This document shows positions 8,617 to 20,486 of a stretch of 64,000 nt of DNA, in pieces. Both the position numbers and the translations under genes were made by a program. Numbering within the stretch: position 1 is the stretch's first letter; each line of letters starts with the position of its first letter. The notes under the pieces are model-generated. The model was given only the letters and a program-made list of their open reading frames with translations, did not search any database and was not told the DNA's origin. The stretch covers positions 62,001 to 126,000 of the forward strand of contig CAWEQW010000005.1 of NCBI GenBank assembly GCA_963811365.1, in the 5' to 3' direction. This DNA is from CAWEQW01 sp963811365. Its GTDB lineage: Bacteria > Actinomycetota > Actinomycetes > Propionibacteriales > Nocardioidaceae.

Positions 8617-10755
8617 TCAGCTCGCCGGCTCGCCCCCCGGGGTCGCCGGACGGGCCGCGAGGTTCGCGGTCCACACCAGGTGGGTGCCGCCGGTGGCGGG
8701 CTGCGAGACGTCGAGGGAGCCGCCGTAGCGCTCCGCCCGACGACGCATGTTCGTCAGCCCGCTGGACCGTCCCGGCTTCCCGATGCCGACGCCGTCGTCG
8801 ACCACGTCGACGCTCACCAGATCCCCGGCCACTGACGCGAGCACCCACGCGTGCGTGGCCCGGGAGTGCCGGGCGACGTTCGACAGCGCCTCTCGGACCA
8901 CCGCGACCACGTCGTCGGTGAGCGGCCCCGGCACGCTCACGTCGAGGGCACCGGAGAAGTCGACCTGCGCGGCGAAGCCGAGCGCCTCGCGCTCGGCCTC
9001 CGCCACGTCGAGCAGCCGTTGCTTCAGGCTGTTGGCGGCGTGCGCGGGCTGCTCGAGCTGGAAGATCGTGCTGCGGATCCGGCGGATGGTGTCGTCGAGC
9101 GCCTCCACGTAGCCCGTCACCCGGTCGCGCTGCTCGGGACCGCCCAGCATCGGCAGCATGCCCTGCAGCCCCATGCCCACGGCGAAGATCTCCTGCACGA
9201 CGTGGTCGTGCAGGTCTGCGGCGATCCGTTCGTGCTCCTGCAGCATGTGCAGCGTCTCCCGGTCGGCGCGAGCCCGGTCCAGGCGCATCGCCACGCCCGC
9301 GTGGCCGACGAAGCGCTCGAGGTGCCGTACGTCGTCGTGGCCGAAGGGCCGGTGGCCCACGACCCGGCCGATGCTGATCGCGGCCACCACCCGCTGCCCC
9401 TCGAACAGCGGCACCGCGACCGCCGACCCGACCTGCTTGCGGACCCGGGGAACCGACGTGCCGTGCAGGCCGTAGTCGTCGATCAGCAGCGCCCGGCCCT
9501 CCTCGAGGACCGGCGTGAGGATGCTCTCGCCCCTCGGCATCCGCAGCCCTCGAAGCTCGTCGGCGAACCGGCCGACCACCGCCTCGAGGCGGACATGTGC
9601 GCCGACGTCACGCACCGCCAGCACGGCGAAGTCGCCGCCGGCCGCCTGCATCGCGTATCCCAGCGCCGTCTCGAGCGGCTCGGGACTGTCGCCGCTGAAC
9701 AGCCGCTGGGTGAGCTCGGTGGACGCGCTCTCCCAGCGCTGCCGGCGCTCGGCGTCCTCGTAGAGCCGGGCGTTGTCCACCGCGACCGCGGCCGTGCCGG
9801 CCAGCGCGAGGAGCAGCTCCTCGTCCTCCTCGGTGAACAGCCCGGGGGTGGCCGAGGTCACGAACAGCGCGGCGAACAGCTGGCCGCGGACCCGCACGGG
9901 CACCACGAGCAGCGAGCGCAGCTGCGGGTGGTCGGGCAGCGCGTCGCCGAGCGGGTCGCCGGCCACGTCGTCCGCCCGGACGGCGCCCGGACGGTCGGAC
10001 ACGAGGGCGAGCAGTGCTCGGCCACCACCGCCCTCGCTGAGCGCGGTGACCGTCTGCGGGTCCAGCTCGGCGTGCACGATCTCCTGCGGAGTGCCGTCCG
10101 GACCGGGTACCACGAGCCCGCCCAGGTCGCCGCCGACCAGGTCGCGCGCCGCCCGGGCCAGGCTCTGCTGCACCAGCGGCAGCCGCAGGTCGCCGGCCAC
10201 GACGGCGTACGCCCGGAGCAGCGCGCGCAGCCGGCCCTGGGTGCGCAGCACCTCCTGGGCCCGGAGCGTGAGGTCGGTCAGCGTCTCCTCGAGCCGCAGT
10301 CGCGGAAGGTCGGGGAAGTCCAGCCGCGGCACGACCGAAGCCGCCCCGGTCGCGGCGGAAGTGTCGTCGGAGGCACCCGTCGGCGCGAGGCTGATGGTCG
10401 CGCCCAGGCAACGGCCGTCCTTGCCCATGCGGGAGGAGACCAGCAGGTCGAAGCGACGCGGCAGGCCCGGTGCGTCGCAGTCGATGGTCATCGACACGGG
10501 CGCCGGCAGCGACCCCGCCACAGCGGTGCGCACGGCATCGGCGGCCTGGGCCGCGGTCGGCTCCGCAGAGGCGGCGCAGACGTCGAGGAAGGAGACGCCG
10601 ACACCGGATCGCGTGGGGTCACCCCCGTTGTCGAGGCAGAAGCGCTCCCAGGCGTCGTTGACCCCGACGATCACACCGTCGCGGTCGAGCAAGGCGACCT
10701 CGACCGCGGCGTCGCGCGACGCCTCGGGCACGTCGTCCGAGCGGACTTCCGACAT
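8617..10755 (-). CDS. DosS/DevS-like PAS-GAF-GAF sensor histidine kinase
   Basis: A 712-residue, apparently soluble two-component kinase. An N-terminal PAS-like domain (about 15-125, VEVALLDRDGVIVGVNDAW) is followed by two GAF domains (about 190-330 and 350-490), an HisKA_3 dimerisation box with phosphoacceptor His516 (ERIAADLHDHVVQEIF) and an HATPase with REALSNVARHS and DDGVGIG boxes. This order is that of mycobacterial DevS/DosT, which sense O2, NO and CO via a GAF haem. Haem binding here cannot be confirmed by eye. No response regulator is adjacent, so it is an orphan kinase. ATG 10755 is preceded by GGGAG. Confidence 0.88.
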   Translation of the reverse strand: MSEVRSDDVPEASRDAAVEVALLDRDGVIVGVNDAWERFCLDNGGDPTRSGVGVSFLDVCAASAEPTAAQAADAVRTAVAGSLPAPVSMTIDCDAPGLPRRFDLLVSSRMGKDGRCLGATISLAPTGASDDTSAATGAASVVPRLDFPDLPRLRLEETLTDLTLRAQEVLRTQGRLRALLRAYAVVAGDLRLPLVQQSLARAARDLVGGDLGGLVVPGPDGTPQEIVHAELDPQTVTALSEGGGGRALLALVSDRPGAVRADDVAGDPLGDALPDHPQLRSLLVVPVRVRGQLFAALFVTSATPGLFTEEDEELLLALAGTAAVAVDNARLYEDAERRQRWESASTELTQRLFSGDSPEPLETALGYAMQAAGGDFAVLAVRDVGAHVRLEAVVGRFADELRGLRMPRGESILTPVLEEGRALLIDDYGLHGTSVPRVRKQVGSAVAVPLFEGQRVVAAISIGRVVGHRPFGHDDVRHLERFVGHAGVAMRLDRARADRETLHMLQEHERIAADLHDHVVQEIFAVGMGLQGMLPMLGGPEQRDRVTGYVEALDDTIRRIRSTIFQLEQPAHAANSLKQRLLDVAEAEREALGFAAQVDFSGALDVSVPGPLTDDVVAVVREALSNVARHSRATHAWVLASVAGDLVSVDVVDDGVGIGKPGRSSGLTNMRRRAERYGGSLDVSQPATGGTHLVWTANLAARPATPGGEPAS

Positions 10756-10901
10756 CTTCTGGGCTCCCGTGGGGCAGAGGTGCTGCTTCCCGAGCGCGCC
10801 CCGAAGCGCGCTACCCGTCGACACTACGACCTTAGCGGGCGGACGGCGGTCCGGAGACTACATCCGGAACGGGCGAAGGAGACCTGGACCACGCAGACGT
10901 A

Positions 10902-10939
10902 CCGACACCATGTCGGATAGGATGCCGACACAGTGTCGG
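10902..10939. promoter_or_regulatory. Twin TetR operators upstream of the MFS gene
   Basis: Two copies of the same 15-bp palindrome, CCGACA-N3-TGTCGG, at 10902-10916 and 10925-10939, with centres 23 bp apart. The second is nested in a longer perfect palindrome (TGCCGACAC-A-GTGTCGGCA, 10923-10941). They end 17 bases before the MFS start codon, so bound repressor would block transcription. The TetR gene directly downstream of the pump is the obvious ligand. Confidence 0.75.
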
Positions 10940-10956
10940 CAACAGGAAGGCTCGCC

Positions 10957-12567
10957 ATGGCCGCGTCACCGGACCGGGGTCGCTGGGTCGCGCTCGGCGT
11001 GATCACGGTGGGCGTCGCGCTCATCATCATGGACGCCACCATCGTCAACGTCGCCGTTCCGACGGTGATCCGGTCGCTGAGCCTCACCACCGCCGACGCG
11101 GAGTGGCTCGGCGCCGCGTACGCCCTGACGTTCGGCGCCTTTCTGCTGACCTTCGGGCGGCTCGGGGACCGCTACGGCCGGCGGCGGATGTTCCTGCTCG
11201 GCATGGCGGTCTTCGCGACCGCCAGCGTGGCCGTCGGGGCCGCCGACGGCCCCGCGATGCTGATCGGCGCCCGGCTCGTGCAGGGCACCGGCGCGGCGAT
11301 GATCATGCCGGCGGGCCTCTCGACGGTGAACGCGCTGTTCGTCGGGCGGGAGCGCGGCATCGCCTTCGCCGTCTGGGGCGCGACCATCGGCGGCATGGCG
11401 GCGGTCGGCCCGCTGGTGGGCGGGTGGCTCACCACGGACGCCTCGTGGCGCTGGGCGTTCTGGCTCAACATCCCGTTCGCGCTGGCCGTGCTCGCGGTCG
11501 GGCTGCGGCGGCTCCCCGAGACGGCCGAGGAGACGCCCGAGGGCCTCGACCTCGTCGGCATGGTGCTGGCTGCCACCGGGATGGGCGCGCTCGTGTTCGG
11601 CCTCATCGAGAGCACCCGCTACGGCTGGTGGACCCGTGCGGACGGGTCGCTGTCCCCGATCCCGGCCGCGCTGCTGCTGGGCTGCCTGCTGATCGCGGGG
11701 TTCGTCGTGCTCGAGGTACGCCGGCGGCGCGCCGCGAGACCGGTGATGCTCGACGTCGGCCTGCTGGGCTACTCGTCGTACCGCTACGGCAGCGTCGCGG
11801 CGCTCATCGTCGCCTTCGGGGAGTTCGGGCTGCTGTTCACGCTGCCCCTCCTGCTGCAGGGCGCGCTCGGGTACTCGGCCCTCGAGACCGGCTGGCTGAT
11901 CCTGGTGCTGGCCGTCGGCACCTTCCTGGTCTCCGGCGCGACCCCGCAGCTCACCCGGCGCCTCGGCTCCCGCACCGTCGTCCAGCTCGGCCTCGGGACC
12001 GAGGCGGTGGCGGTCGGCGGCCTGGCGCTCACCCTGTCGCCGGACCTACCGGGGTGGGCCGTCGCGGGCTGGCTCTTCCTGTACGGCCTCGGCGTCGGTG
12101 CGGCCACCGCCCAGCTGACCTCGGTCGTGCTCGTCGACGTGCCCGTGGTGATGAGCGGCCAGGCGTCCGGCCTGCTCTCGACGTTCCGGCAGCTCGGCTC
12201 GGCGCTCGGGGTCGCGGTGCTCGGTGCCCTGCTGGTGGCCGGGCTGGGCCACGGCACGGCCACCCGGGTCCGGGACCTGGGGCTGCCGCCCGCCGCGACG
12301 GACGCGGTGGTCGCCGCGGTCCGCGGGTCCGACGGGGCGGTGATCCCCCAGCTCGCGGCCCGGCCGGGCGGCGCGGCCGTCGCCCAAGCAGCCTCCGACG
12401 CGCTCGTCGCGTCGAGCAGGGTCGTCACGGGGAGCGCGGCGCTGCTGCTGCTGCTCGGGCTGCTGGCCACCGTCCGGCTGCCACCGACGCGGCCCGAGCC
12501 GGAGCCCGGCGACCCGGAGCACGCGGAGCCCACCGACCTCGCCGCGCCGGCGCCCGAGGCCGGGTGA
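10957..12567 (+). CDS. MFS drug efflux transporter, DHA2 (EmrB/QacA) family
   Basis: Proton-driven multidrug exporter of 536 residues with 14 predicted transmembrane segments. Motif D1-like DATIVNVAVPTV is in helix 1, the MFS motif A GRLGDRYGRRRMFLLG lies between helices 2 and 3, and antiporter motif C-like glycines are in helix 5. Start ATG 10957 has AGGAAGG upstream; an earlier GTG at 10933 lies inside the operator and is rejected. The gene precedes a TetR regulator by 7 bases, forming a self-regulated efflux operon controlled by the twin palindromes upstream. Substrate unknown. Confidence 0.9.
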   Translation: MAASPDRGRWVALGVITVGVALIIMDATIVNVAVPTVIRSLSLTTADAEWLGAAYALTFGAFLLTFGRLGDRYGRRRMFLLGMAVFATASVAVGAADGPAMLIGARLVQGTGAAMIMPAGLSTVNALFVGRERGIAFAVWGATIGGMAAVGPLVGGWLTTDASWRWAFWLNIPFALAVLAVGLRRLPETAEETPEGLDLVGMVLAATGMGALVFGLIESTRYGWWTRADGSLSPIPAALLLGCLLIAGFVVLEVRRRRAARPVMLDVGLLGYSSYRYGSVAALIVAFGEFGLLFTLPLLLQGALGYSALETGWLILVLAVGTFLVSGATPQLTRRLGSRTVVQLGLGTEAVAVGGLALTLSPDLPGWAVAGWLFLYGLGVGAATAQLTSVVLVDVPVVMSGQASGLLSTFRQLGSALGVAVLGALLVAGLGHGTATRVRDLGLPPAATDAVVAAVRGSDGAVIPQLAARPGGAAVAQAASDALVASSRVVTGSAALLLLLGLLATVRLPPTRPEPEPGDPEHAEPTDLAAPAPEAG

Positions 12568-12574
12568 GGGGGTC

Positions 12575-13150
12575 GTGCCGAGGATCTCTGCGGCCACCGT
12601 GGCCGAGCACCGGGCGGCACAGCATGCCGCCCTGCTGGAGGCGGCCGGGAGACTGGTGCGCGCCGGAGGTGGCGAGCCCTTGACGCTGGCCCGGGTCGCC
12701 CGGGAGGCCGGGATGTCGCGCACCAGTGTCTACGACTACGTGCCCTCCGTGGACGAGCTGGTGGCCGAGCTGGCTCTGGTGGAGCTGCCGGCGTGGACCG
12801 CGCGCCTGGGCCGAGCGGTCGCCCGCGCCCGCACGCCGCGGACCCGGCTCGCCGCCTACGTGCGCGAGACGGTGGCGCTGATGCGCTCCGGCGACCACCG
12901 GGTCGCGGCGGCGCTCGAGGGGCTCGACGTCGGCGAGGCCACCCGGCTCAGGCTCGCCGAGCTGCACGCAGACCTCCTGGCGCCGCTGCGCCGCGCGGTC
13001 GGCGACCGACCGGGCGAGGACGCCGCGGTGGTCGCCGCGCTCGTCTACGGCGCGCTCGGGGGAGCCATGGCGCTGGTGGACCGGGGCGGCGACGAGCGCG
13101 AGGTCAGCCGGACCACGACCGTCTTCCTGACCCGCGCCCTGGAGCTCTGA
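12575..13150 (+). CDS. TetR-family repressor of the adjacent efflux pump
   Basis: A 191-residue TetR/AcrR regulator. The N-terminal helix-turn-helix is visible (LTLARVAREAGMSRTSVYDYVPSVDELVAELA, about residues 37-68) and the C-terminal ligand-binding region is all helical. It starts at GTG 12575, 7 bases after the MFS stop, preceded by GAGGGGG. Co-transcription with the pump and the twin operators upstream imply negative autoregulation, released by a pump substrate. Confidence 0.88.
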   Translation: MPRISAATVAEHRAAQHAALLEAAGRLVRAGGGEPLTLARVAREAGMSRTSVYDYVPSVDELVAELALVELPAWTARLGRAVARARTPRTRLAAYVRETVALMRSGDHRVAAALEGLDVGEATRLRLAELHADLLAPLRRAVGDRPGEDAAVVAALVYGALGGAMALVDRGGDEREVSRTTTVFLTRALEL

Positions 13151-13168
13151 GCAGGCCGACGTGCGGGG

Positions 13169-15001
13169 TCACCGCTGCGCGGCGCGCCCCACGGACGAGA
13201 CCGGTTCGGCGACGACGTGCTGGACCGGGACGTCGTACCGCTCCCGGGCCTGGTCGACCACCCCGTGGTGCAGCCACGTGGACCGGTCCTCGGGATGGGT
13301 GGAGATCACGACGTGGTCGGGATGGAAGGACCGCACCGCCGCGTCCAGCGCGGTCAGCGGACGGTAGTCGCCGAGCTCGCCGTCCACGGTGAGCCCCTCG
13401 CCGCGCAGCGTGTCCAGCAGGTCGTCGAGGCGGCGCTGCGCGGCCTGCGTGGTGGCCGCCCAGACGAACGCGGCGCCCTCTCGCTCGGCCTGGCCGGTGT
13501 CGACCGGGTTCGCCGGGACCACGACGAGGTACTCCGCCGTCTGGCTGCCCTCGATGCGGTGCAGCGCGTCGCGCAGCTCCCGCCCGCCCATCGTCTGGTT
13601 CGCCAGCACCACGATCCGCTGCGCCGTCGTCACGTCGCCGGTGACCAGGTCCTCGGGGGAGACCGACCCGCCACGCCATCGGGTGACGGCGAACAACCCC
13701 AGGACCACGCCCCACGACAGCAGGCTCAGCAACAGCTGGGAACGGGTCTTCGAGGTGAGGCCCATCTGCACGAGCACCGCCACGATGGCGGCCGCGGTCA
13801 GGATGGTCAGCACCGGGTAGAACCACATCTTCACGGTGAGCTGGTCCTCCGGTGTCCGGCGCCGGAGCACGAGCTGGGACAGCGCGATCAGCAGGTACAC
13901 GAACAGGATCACCGCGCCGGAGGAGTTCAGCAGGAAGAGGAACACGGTGTCCGGCGACACGTAGGCGGCGATCACGCTGAGGAAGCCGACCACGGTCGAC
14001 ATCAGGATCGCCCACACCGGCACGCCGCGGCGGTTCACGGTGATCAGCCGCATCGGCGCCTCACGCCGGGCCGCGAGCACGAACAGCATCCGCGAGGCGG
14101 TGTAGAGCCCCGAGTTGAGGCACGACAGCACGGCGGTGAGCACGACGGCGTTCATCACCTGGTCGGCGTACGGGATGCCCATCTGCGTGAACGCCGCGAC
14201 GTACGGCGAGTCGCCGAGCTTGGTGTCGTTCCACGGCAGGATGCAGGCGAGCAGGAACACCGAGCCGACGAAGAACGTCCCCACCCGCAGGATCACCGAC
14301 TGGGTGGCCTTGGCGATCGCCTTCTCGGGGTCGTGGGACTCGGCGGCCGCCACGGTGGCGATCTCCGCGCCGACCATCGAGAACACCACGACGACGATGC
14401 TCGAGAAGATCGCCCCGACGCCGTGCGGCAGGAAGCCGCCGTGGTCGACGAGGTTGCCGAAGTCGGCGTGCTGGTTCGGCCAGATCCCGAGGACGAACAG
14501 GGTGCCGAGGACCAGGAACGCGATGATCGCGAACACCTTGATGCCGGCGAACCAGTACTCGAACTCGCCGTAGGAGCCCACCGAGACCAGGTTGGTGGCG
14601 GTCATCAGCAGCATCAGCGCGAGCGACAGGATCCACAGCGGGGCGTGCACCCAGAAGGTGAGGATCTTGGCGCCGGCCACCGCCTCGAACCCGACGACGA
14701 TCACCCAGAAGTACCAGTACAGCCAGGCGACCGAGAAGCCGGCCCACCGGCCGAGGGCGACCCGCGAGTAGTCGGCGAACGACCCAGTGGTCGGGTTTGC
14801 GGTCGCCATCTCGCCGAGCATCCGCATGACCAGGACGATCATCACCCCGGTGATCGCGTAGCTCAGGAACGCCGCCGGCCCCGCCTCCTGGATCACCGCG
14901 CCGGAGCCGACGAACAGCCCGGCACCGATCACTCCGCCGATCGCGATCATCGTCAGATGTCGCTGTTTGAGCCCCTTCTCGAGCGTCGCCGTTCCTGCCA
15001 T
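13169..15001 (-). CDS. APC-family amino acid permease with a C-terminal Rossmann-like domain
   Basis: A 610-residue protein. Residues 1-455 form a 12-helix amino acid/GABA permease of the AAT group (GGVIGAGLFVGSG in helix 1; GEMATANPTTGSFADYS). Residues about 465-605 are soluble and resemble a universal-stress/Rossmann-type domain: RIVVLANQTMGG and YLVVVPANPV strands, and a final DHVVISTHPEDRSTWLHHG block. Stand-alone homologues of that tail occur in actinobacteria as uncharacterised proteins (recollection, unchecked). The fusion suggests nucleotide- or stress-dependent gating. ATG 15001 has GAGGAG upstream. It is convergent with the TetR gene. Confidence 0.88.
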   Translation of the reverse strand: MAGTATLEKGLKQRHLTMIAIGGVIGAGLFVGSGAVIQEAGPAAFLSYAITGVMIVLVMRMLGEMATANPTTGSFADYSRVALGRWAGFSVAWLYWYFWVIVVGFEAVAGAKILTFWVHAPLWILSLALMLLMTATNLVSVGSYGEFEYWFAGIKVFAIIAFLVLGTLFVLGIWPNQHADFGNLVDHGGFLPHGVGAIFSSIVVVVFSMVGAEIATVAAAESHDPEKAIAKATQSVILRVGTFFVGSVFLLACILPWNDTKLGDSPYVAAFTQMGIPYADQVMNAVVLTAVLSCLNSGLYTASRMLFVLAARREAPMRLITVNRRGVPVWAILMSTVVGFLSVIAAYVSPDTVFLFLLNSSGAVILFVYLLIALSQLVLRRRTPEDQLTVKMWFYPVLTILTAAAIVAVLVQMGLTSKTRSQLLLSLLSWGVVLGLFAVTRWRGGSVSPEDLVTGDVTTAQRIVVLANQTMGGRELRDALHRIEGSQTAEYLVVVPANPVDTGQAEREGAAFVWAATTQAAQRRLDDLLDTLRGEGLTVDGELGDYRPLTALDAAVRSFHPDHVVISTHPEDRSTWLHHGVVDQARERYDVPVQHVVAEPVSSVGRAAQR

Positions 15002-15154
15002 GACTGCTCCTCGGCTTTCTGGGAGGGAGCGCGGACGCGCTCGACGCTCGGGGCTCCTACCCCGAAGCCGGCGGCTCTATGCCGCTCGGTGCCGCGACGA
15101 CAGCCCAGCGCGCAGCGGCGCCGAGTGCCATGATCGGTAGGGAGGGGGTGCGCG

Positions 15155-15514
15155 ATGCTGCTCGCCGACGGAGCCGCGGGGGTGCTGCTCTTCGGGCTCT
15201 GGGTGTTCTGCGTGGCCGACATCCTGGCGACCGACGGGGCGCGGTGCCGCAACCTCCCGAAGGTCTGGTGGCTGCTCGCCGTGGTGCTGATGCTCGACGT
15301 CGGCGCGGCCCTCTGGCTGGTCGCCGGACGGCCCTGGCAGGGCCGCCCGCCCGGCGCGCGGGCCCGGCTGCGGCGCTCCGTCCCCGAGCCCGGCAAGCTG
15401 GCTCAGGTCAACCCGGAGGACGACGAGACGTTCCGCCGTCGGGTCCGCGAGCGGGCCGAGGAGCAGCGCCGCCACTACCGCGACGACCACCCCGGTGGTG
15501 GCGCGGCGCCCTGA
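15155..15514 (+). CDS. PLDc_N-domain small membrane protein
   Basis: A 119-residue protein with two transmembrane helices (about 7-24 and 38-57) separated by a short loop containing LPKVWWLLAV. This matches the PLDc_N (phospholipase D nuclease N-terminal) family, a membrane module found alone in many actinobacteria. The C-terminal half is charged and cytoplasmic (DDETFRRRVRERAEEQRRH). A GGAGGGGG precedes ATG 15155. Function is unknown, and the gene stands alone, divergent from the permease. Confidence 0.8.
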   Translation: MLLADGAAGVLLFGLWVFCVADILATDGARCRNLPKVWWLLAVVLMLDVGAALWLVAGRPWQGRPPGARARLRRSVPEPGKLAQVNPEDDETFRRRVRERAEEQRRHYRDDHPGGGAAP

Positions 15515-15639
15515 GCGGTGCCGGTCCGGGCCCCGCCGGCCGTGGCGGCCCGTCACCCCGCCGGCGGACAGGCCGGCCCGGAGCCACGGGTGCGCGACCG
15601 CACCCGGTCACGCGCGTCGCGACCGCGCTGGGCAGTGGG

Positions 15640-17586
15640 TCAGGCCCCGGCCGCGGACCGGGCCCGTACCAGCTCGGCCACCGACCAGGCCTGGAACGGG
15701 CAGCCCGTGGCGCCGTGCGGGGCGTCCCCGTCGGCGGTCTCCGAGACAGACCCGAGGCCGGACTCCGCGAGGTGCAGGGCAAGGCCGTCGAGCAGCGGCT
15801 GCGTGTGGGCGCGGGCCTCCGACCCGTCGCCGTACGCCCGGCGCACCGCGTCGACGTACGGACCGGCCAGCCAGGGCCAGACCGTGCCCTGGTGGTAGGC
15901 GTAGTCCCGTTCGGCCGGTCCGCCGCGGTGTGCTCCGCGGTAGCCGGGGTCGGCGGGGGACAGCGAGCGCAGCCCGACCGAGGTGAGCAGGTCGGCCCGG
16001 GTCGCGGCGACCACCGCGGCCGCGGCCCTCCGGTCGGAGACCGGACCGTGCGGCAGGGAGACCGCGAGCAGCTGGTTGGGCCGCAGCTCGGCGCTCCGCC
16101 CGCCGCTCCTCGAGACGACGTCGACGAGACCTCCGGCACCACCGCCCGGCGTGAACCAGGCCCCGAACGAGGTCACCGCCTGCGCCCGCAGCGCCCGCCA
16201 CGCGTCGGCGGGCCGCCCCACGAGGTCGAGCAGGTCCGCCGCGGCCCCGAGGGCGTCGATCCACAGCGCCTGCACCTCCACGGGATAGCCCGCCCGGGCG
16301 GTCACCGGGCGACCGCCCACCCGTGCGTCCATCCAGGTCAGCGCCCACCCGTCCGCGCCAGCGTGGAGAAGCCCAGAGGCCCCGTCCACGCCGATGCCGA
16401 AGCGGGTGCCGGCGCGGTGTGCGACCAGGATCCCCGCCACCGTGTCCGCGAGCTCCGCGGCGAGGTCGACGTCGTCGGTGGCCGCGAGGTGCCGGCCGAG
16501 GGCGTGCAGGAACCACAGCGTCGCGTCCACGGTGTTGTACTCGGGCGGGACGACGTCGGCGGTGTTGGCCAGCATGCCCTCGGACACGGTCCGCGCAGCG
16601 CGCAGCAGCACCTGGCGGCCCTCGTCGGCACGACCGCCGCACAGGAACAGGCCGTCGTAGGAGGTGAACAGGTCGCGCGACCACTCACCGAACCACGGGT
16701 AGCCGGCGACCGCGGCGGGACCGGTGGGCGTGCCGACCACGAAGCGGTCGGCCGCCACCGCCAGCACCTCGTCCACCGCGGTGGTCGCCCCGGCCCGGCG
16801 GGCCAGCTCCCCGGCCCGGGACCGGGCCGCGGCGACCACCGCCTCCGGCTCGGGGACCGCGGCACCGGGGACCGCGGTCGCGACGACGCCGAGCACGTCG
16901 CCGGCGGCCAGCTCGGCGGTGAACGTCCCCGCCGCCCAGAGGTCCTCTGTCGCGCCCAGCCCGCGCGCGGCCTCCTCGCGCAGGTGCGCCCCGGTGTACC
17001 AGCCGCCACCGGGGACGAACCCGGGCCCGCGCACCTCGTAGGCCGCCTCGAACACGAAGCCGCCCGCGGTCGGGGACAGCTGGGGCTCCGACCCGGCGAA
17101 GCGGGCGCCGTGCTGGTCGCGCCAGGTGCACAGCGGCGTGACCTCCAGCCGCGCCGTGCCTGCGAGCAGGCGGTGCACCACGGCGACCGCCGGCGCGCCG
17201 TACGTCATCGCGACCTCCACCTCGACCTGGACGTCGCCGAGGTCGTAGCGCCTGCGCGGCACCCCGTCGTCGAGGTCGAAGGAGGCCAGCAGCTCGTGGC
17301 CGCGCGGGTCGACGATGCCGCCGGACCACTCATGGGTGGCCAGCCGGAGCCGCCGGTCGCCGACGACCACGACCGCGTCGAGGGCCGCCAGCGCGAGCAT
17401 CCGTGCCGATCCGGCCGGCGCGGTCGCGGTCATCAGCAGGCCGTGGTAGCACCGGGTCCGCAGCCCCGCCACCGTGCCGCAGGCGTAGCCGCCGAGCCCG
17501 TCGGTCACCAGCCACTCGCGGCGGGCCGCCTCGTCGAGGTCCCCGCACACGCCTCGCCCGAACGCGATCCGGAGGCTCTCGCTCAC
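15640..17586 (-). CDS. Amylo-alpha-1,6-glucosidase (glycogen debranching enzyme)
   Basis: Removes alpha-1,6 branch stubs from glycogen-type glucans. It has 648 residues in two parts: an N-terminal beta-sandwich (about 1-230, starting with the typical REWLVTDGLGGYACGTVAGLRTRCYHGLL block) and an (alpha/alpha)6 catalytic domain (GDE_C family) with GYPWFGEWSRDLFTSYDGL, MLANTADVVPPEYNTVDATLWF and AYHQGTVWPWLAGPYVDA. The acidic residues in GEWSRD and the Asp of NTVDATLW are likely catalytic or binding residues. It begins 10 bases after the stop of the GH63-like gene, so they form one operon. It may act on glucan made by the amylosucrase. Confidence 0.9.
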   Translation of the reverse strand: MSESLRIAFGRGVCGDLDEAARREWLVTDGLGGYACGTVAGLRTRCYHGLLMTATAPAGSARMLALAALDAVVVVGDRRLRLATHEWSGGIVDPRGHELLASFDLDDGVPRRRYDLGDVQVEVEVAMTYGAPAVAVVHRLLAGTARLEVTPLCTWRDQHGARFAGSEPQLSPTAGGFVFEAAYEVRGPGFVPGGGWYTGAHLREEAARGLGATEDLWAAGTFTAELAAGDVLGVVATAVPGAAVPEPEAVVAAARSRAGELARRAGATTAVDEVLAVAADRFVVGTPTGPAAVAGYPWFGEWSRDLFTSYDGLFLCGGRADEGRQVLLRAARTVSEGMLANTADVVPPEYNTVDATLWFLHALGRHLAATDDVDLAAELADTVAGILVAHRAGTRFGIGVDGASGLLHAGADGWALTWMDARVGGRPVTARAGYPVEVQALWIDALGAAADLLDLVGRPADAWRALRAQAVTSFGAWFTPGGGAGGLVDVVSRSGGRSAELRPNQLLAVSLPHGPVSDRRAAAAVVAATRADLLTSVGLRSLSPADPGYRGAHRGGPAERDYAYHQGTVWPWLAGPYVDAVRRAYGDGSEARAHTQPLLDGLALHLAESGLGSVSETADGDAPHGATGCPFQAWSVAELVRARSAAGA

Positions 17587-17596
17587 GGCAGGGGCC

Positions 17597-20260
<2,664 letters not shown>

Positions 20261-20375
20261 CGTCGACTCCCTCGCCTCGCGTGTGCGTCCGGGCCCAGCG
20301 TCCGCACCGGCGGACCACCCCGTCATCACCCTCCGCGGATGACGGTGCGATCCGTCCCCACAAGGCCACCGCCAC

Positions 20376-20453
20376 TCGGACCGGCACTCGCCCCGTCCCC
20401 GAGGGCCGGCTGAGGCGGCGTGCCGCCCGTTCGCGGCGCGAGTGCCGGTCCGA
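20376..20453. repeat. 16-bp inverted repeat between the epimerase and glucosidase genes
   Basis: Arms TCGGACCGGCACTCGC (20376-20391) and GCGAGTGCCGGTCCGA (20438-20453) pair perfectly around a 46-base GC-rich centre. It lies 3' of the epimerase and 5' of the glucosidase operon, both on the minus strand. It could be the epimerase terminator or an operator of the glucosidase promoter; sequence alone does not decide. Confidence 0.6.
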
Positions 20454-20486
20454 ATGGTCACGCTGGAGCGCGACGACGCGCATCCG

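Noticed and set aside
8851..10920. Long open frame (about 690 codons) on the plus strand over the histidine kinase
   Set aside because: It mirrors the real kinase frame, is rich in Arg/Gly/His/Val shadow composition and has no ribosome binding site or known motif.
10933..10956. GTG at 10933 as start of the MFS gene
   Set aside because: It lies within the twin operator; ATG 10957 has a proper ribosome binding site.
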